NCBI GenBank assembly: GCA_003557445.1 | Contig: PWOK01000071.1 | Span: forward strand, 1-5,848 | Origin: Halanaerobiaceae bacterium | Lineage (GTDB): Bacteria > Bacillota_F > Halanaerobiia > Halanaerobiales > CSSED10-376 | Direction: 5' to 3' | DNA: 5,848 nt | Notes under the pieces: model-generated | The model's input: the letters and a program-made list of their open reading frames with translations, nothing else | Told to the model about the DNA's origin: nothing | The model's database searches: none | Position numbers and translations under genes: made by a program | Shown: piece by piece, positions 5,831 through 5,848 of the stretch | Position numbering within the stretch: the stretch's first letter is position 1 | How the letters are laid out: each line of letters begins with the position of its first letter

Positions 5831-5848
5831 CAAATCGGGTACATGTCA
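5821..5848. repeat. IS3 terminal inverted repeat, orfA-proximal (left) end
   Basis: Read on the minus strand from 5848 it starts TGACATGTACCCG and ends GGACACAT. It pairs with 4535-4562 at 18 of 28 positions. The last base of the window is the first base of the element. Confidence 0.75.

Larger units (their letters stand above)
4535..5848 (-). mobile_element. Complete IS3-family insertion sequence (IS3-subgroup-like), 1314 bp
   Basis: A full element on the minus strand with orfA (5483-5776), orfB (4611-5441) and terminal inverted repeats at both ends. The ends begin with TG, as usual for IS3: TGGACTGTTCCTG at 4535 on the plus strand and TGACATGTACCCG from 5848 on the minus strand. The 28-nt ends are the same length and match at 18 positions, finishing in a shared GACACAT. 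The 1314-bp size is normal (1.2-1.5 kb). The short OrfA of about 100 residues, without extra N-terminal HTH modules, and the NDILKKAMRIFSRD ending fit the IS3 subgroup. The element interrupts IS66 tnpC after base 4534. The 3-5 bp target duplication cannot be tested, because the outer flank is outside the window. Confidence 0.9.

Overview
The window is low-G+C bacterial DNA. AT-rich codon use, strong Shine-Dalgarno sites and the protein styles (UPF0178 protein, GH28-like enzyme, MsbA-type exporter) point to a Gram-positive-type anaerobe of the Firmicutes, possibly Halanaerobiales-like. The phylum is a reasonable inference; the genus is not determined.

Layout. (a) 1-146, minus strand: the first 48 codons of a GH28/pectate-lyase-fold protein, running off the left edge. 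(b) 147-296: divergent intergenic region with a perfect-consensus sigma70 promoter (224-252). (c) 297-731, plus strand: complete yaiI/yqxD-type UPF0178 gene. (d) 717-2357, minus strand: a 546-residue protein joining an NTP_transf_5-type nucleotidyltransferase domain to a C-terminal CBM9/DOMON-like sugar-binding domain; its 3' end overlaps yaiI tail to tail by 15 nt. (e) 2387-2924, minus strand: the 3' part of an ABC exporter gene, immediately upstream of (d) in the same direction and cut inside the nucleotide-binding domain. (f) 2925-4534, plus strand: left part of an IS66-family element (tnpA, tnpB, broken tnpC). (g) 4535-5848, minus strand: a full-length IS3-family element that has split tnpC; its outer inverted repeat coincides with the last base of the window.

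The right half is a nest of insertions: exporter gene, then IS66 inside it, then IS3 inside the IS66 transposase. The rest of tnpC, the IS66 right end and the 5' part of the exporter (membrane domain, Walker A) should lie beyond the right edge. The IS3 copy looks intact, with a -1 frameshift signal giving a 388-residue OrfAB and a DD(35)E triad. The IS66 copy cannot make its own transposase.

The most notable points are: the nucleotidyltransferase-CBM9 fusion, whose N-terminal two thirds is about 21% G+C by hand count against about 37-40% in its neighbours; its pairing with an ABC exporter, which recalls the nucleotidyltransferase-plus-exporter arrangement of some lasso-peptide clusters; and, in both insertion sequences, an 8-bp inverted repeat that brackets the ribosome binding site of the first transposase gene with its 5' arm inside the promoter, the layout expected if read-through transcripts hide the start site. 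I did not find a wholly new defence or mobile system here.
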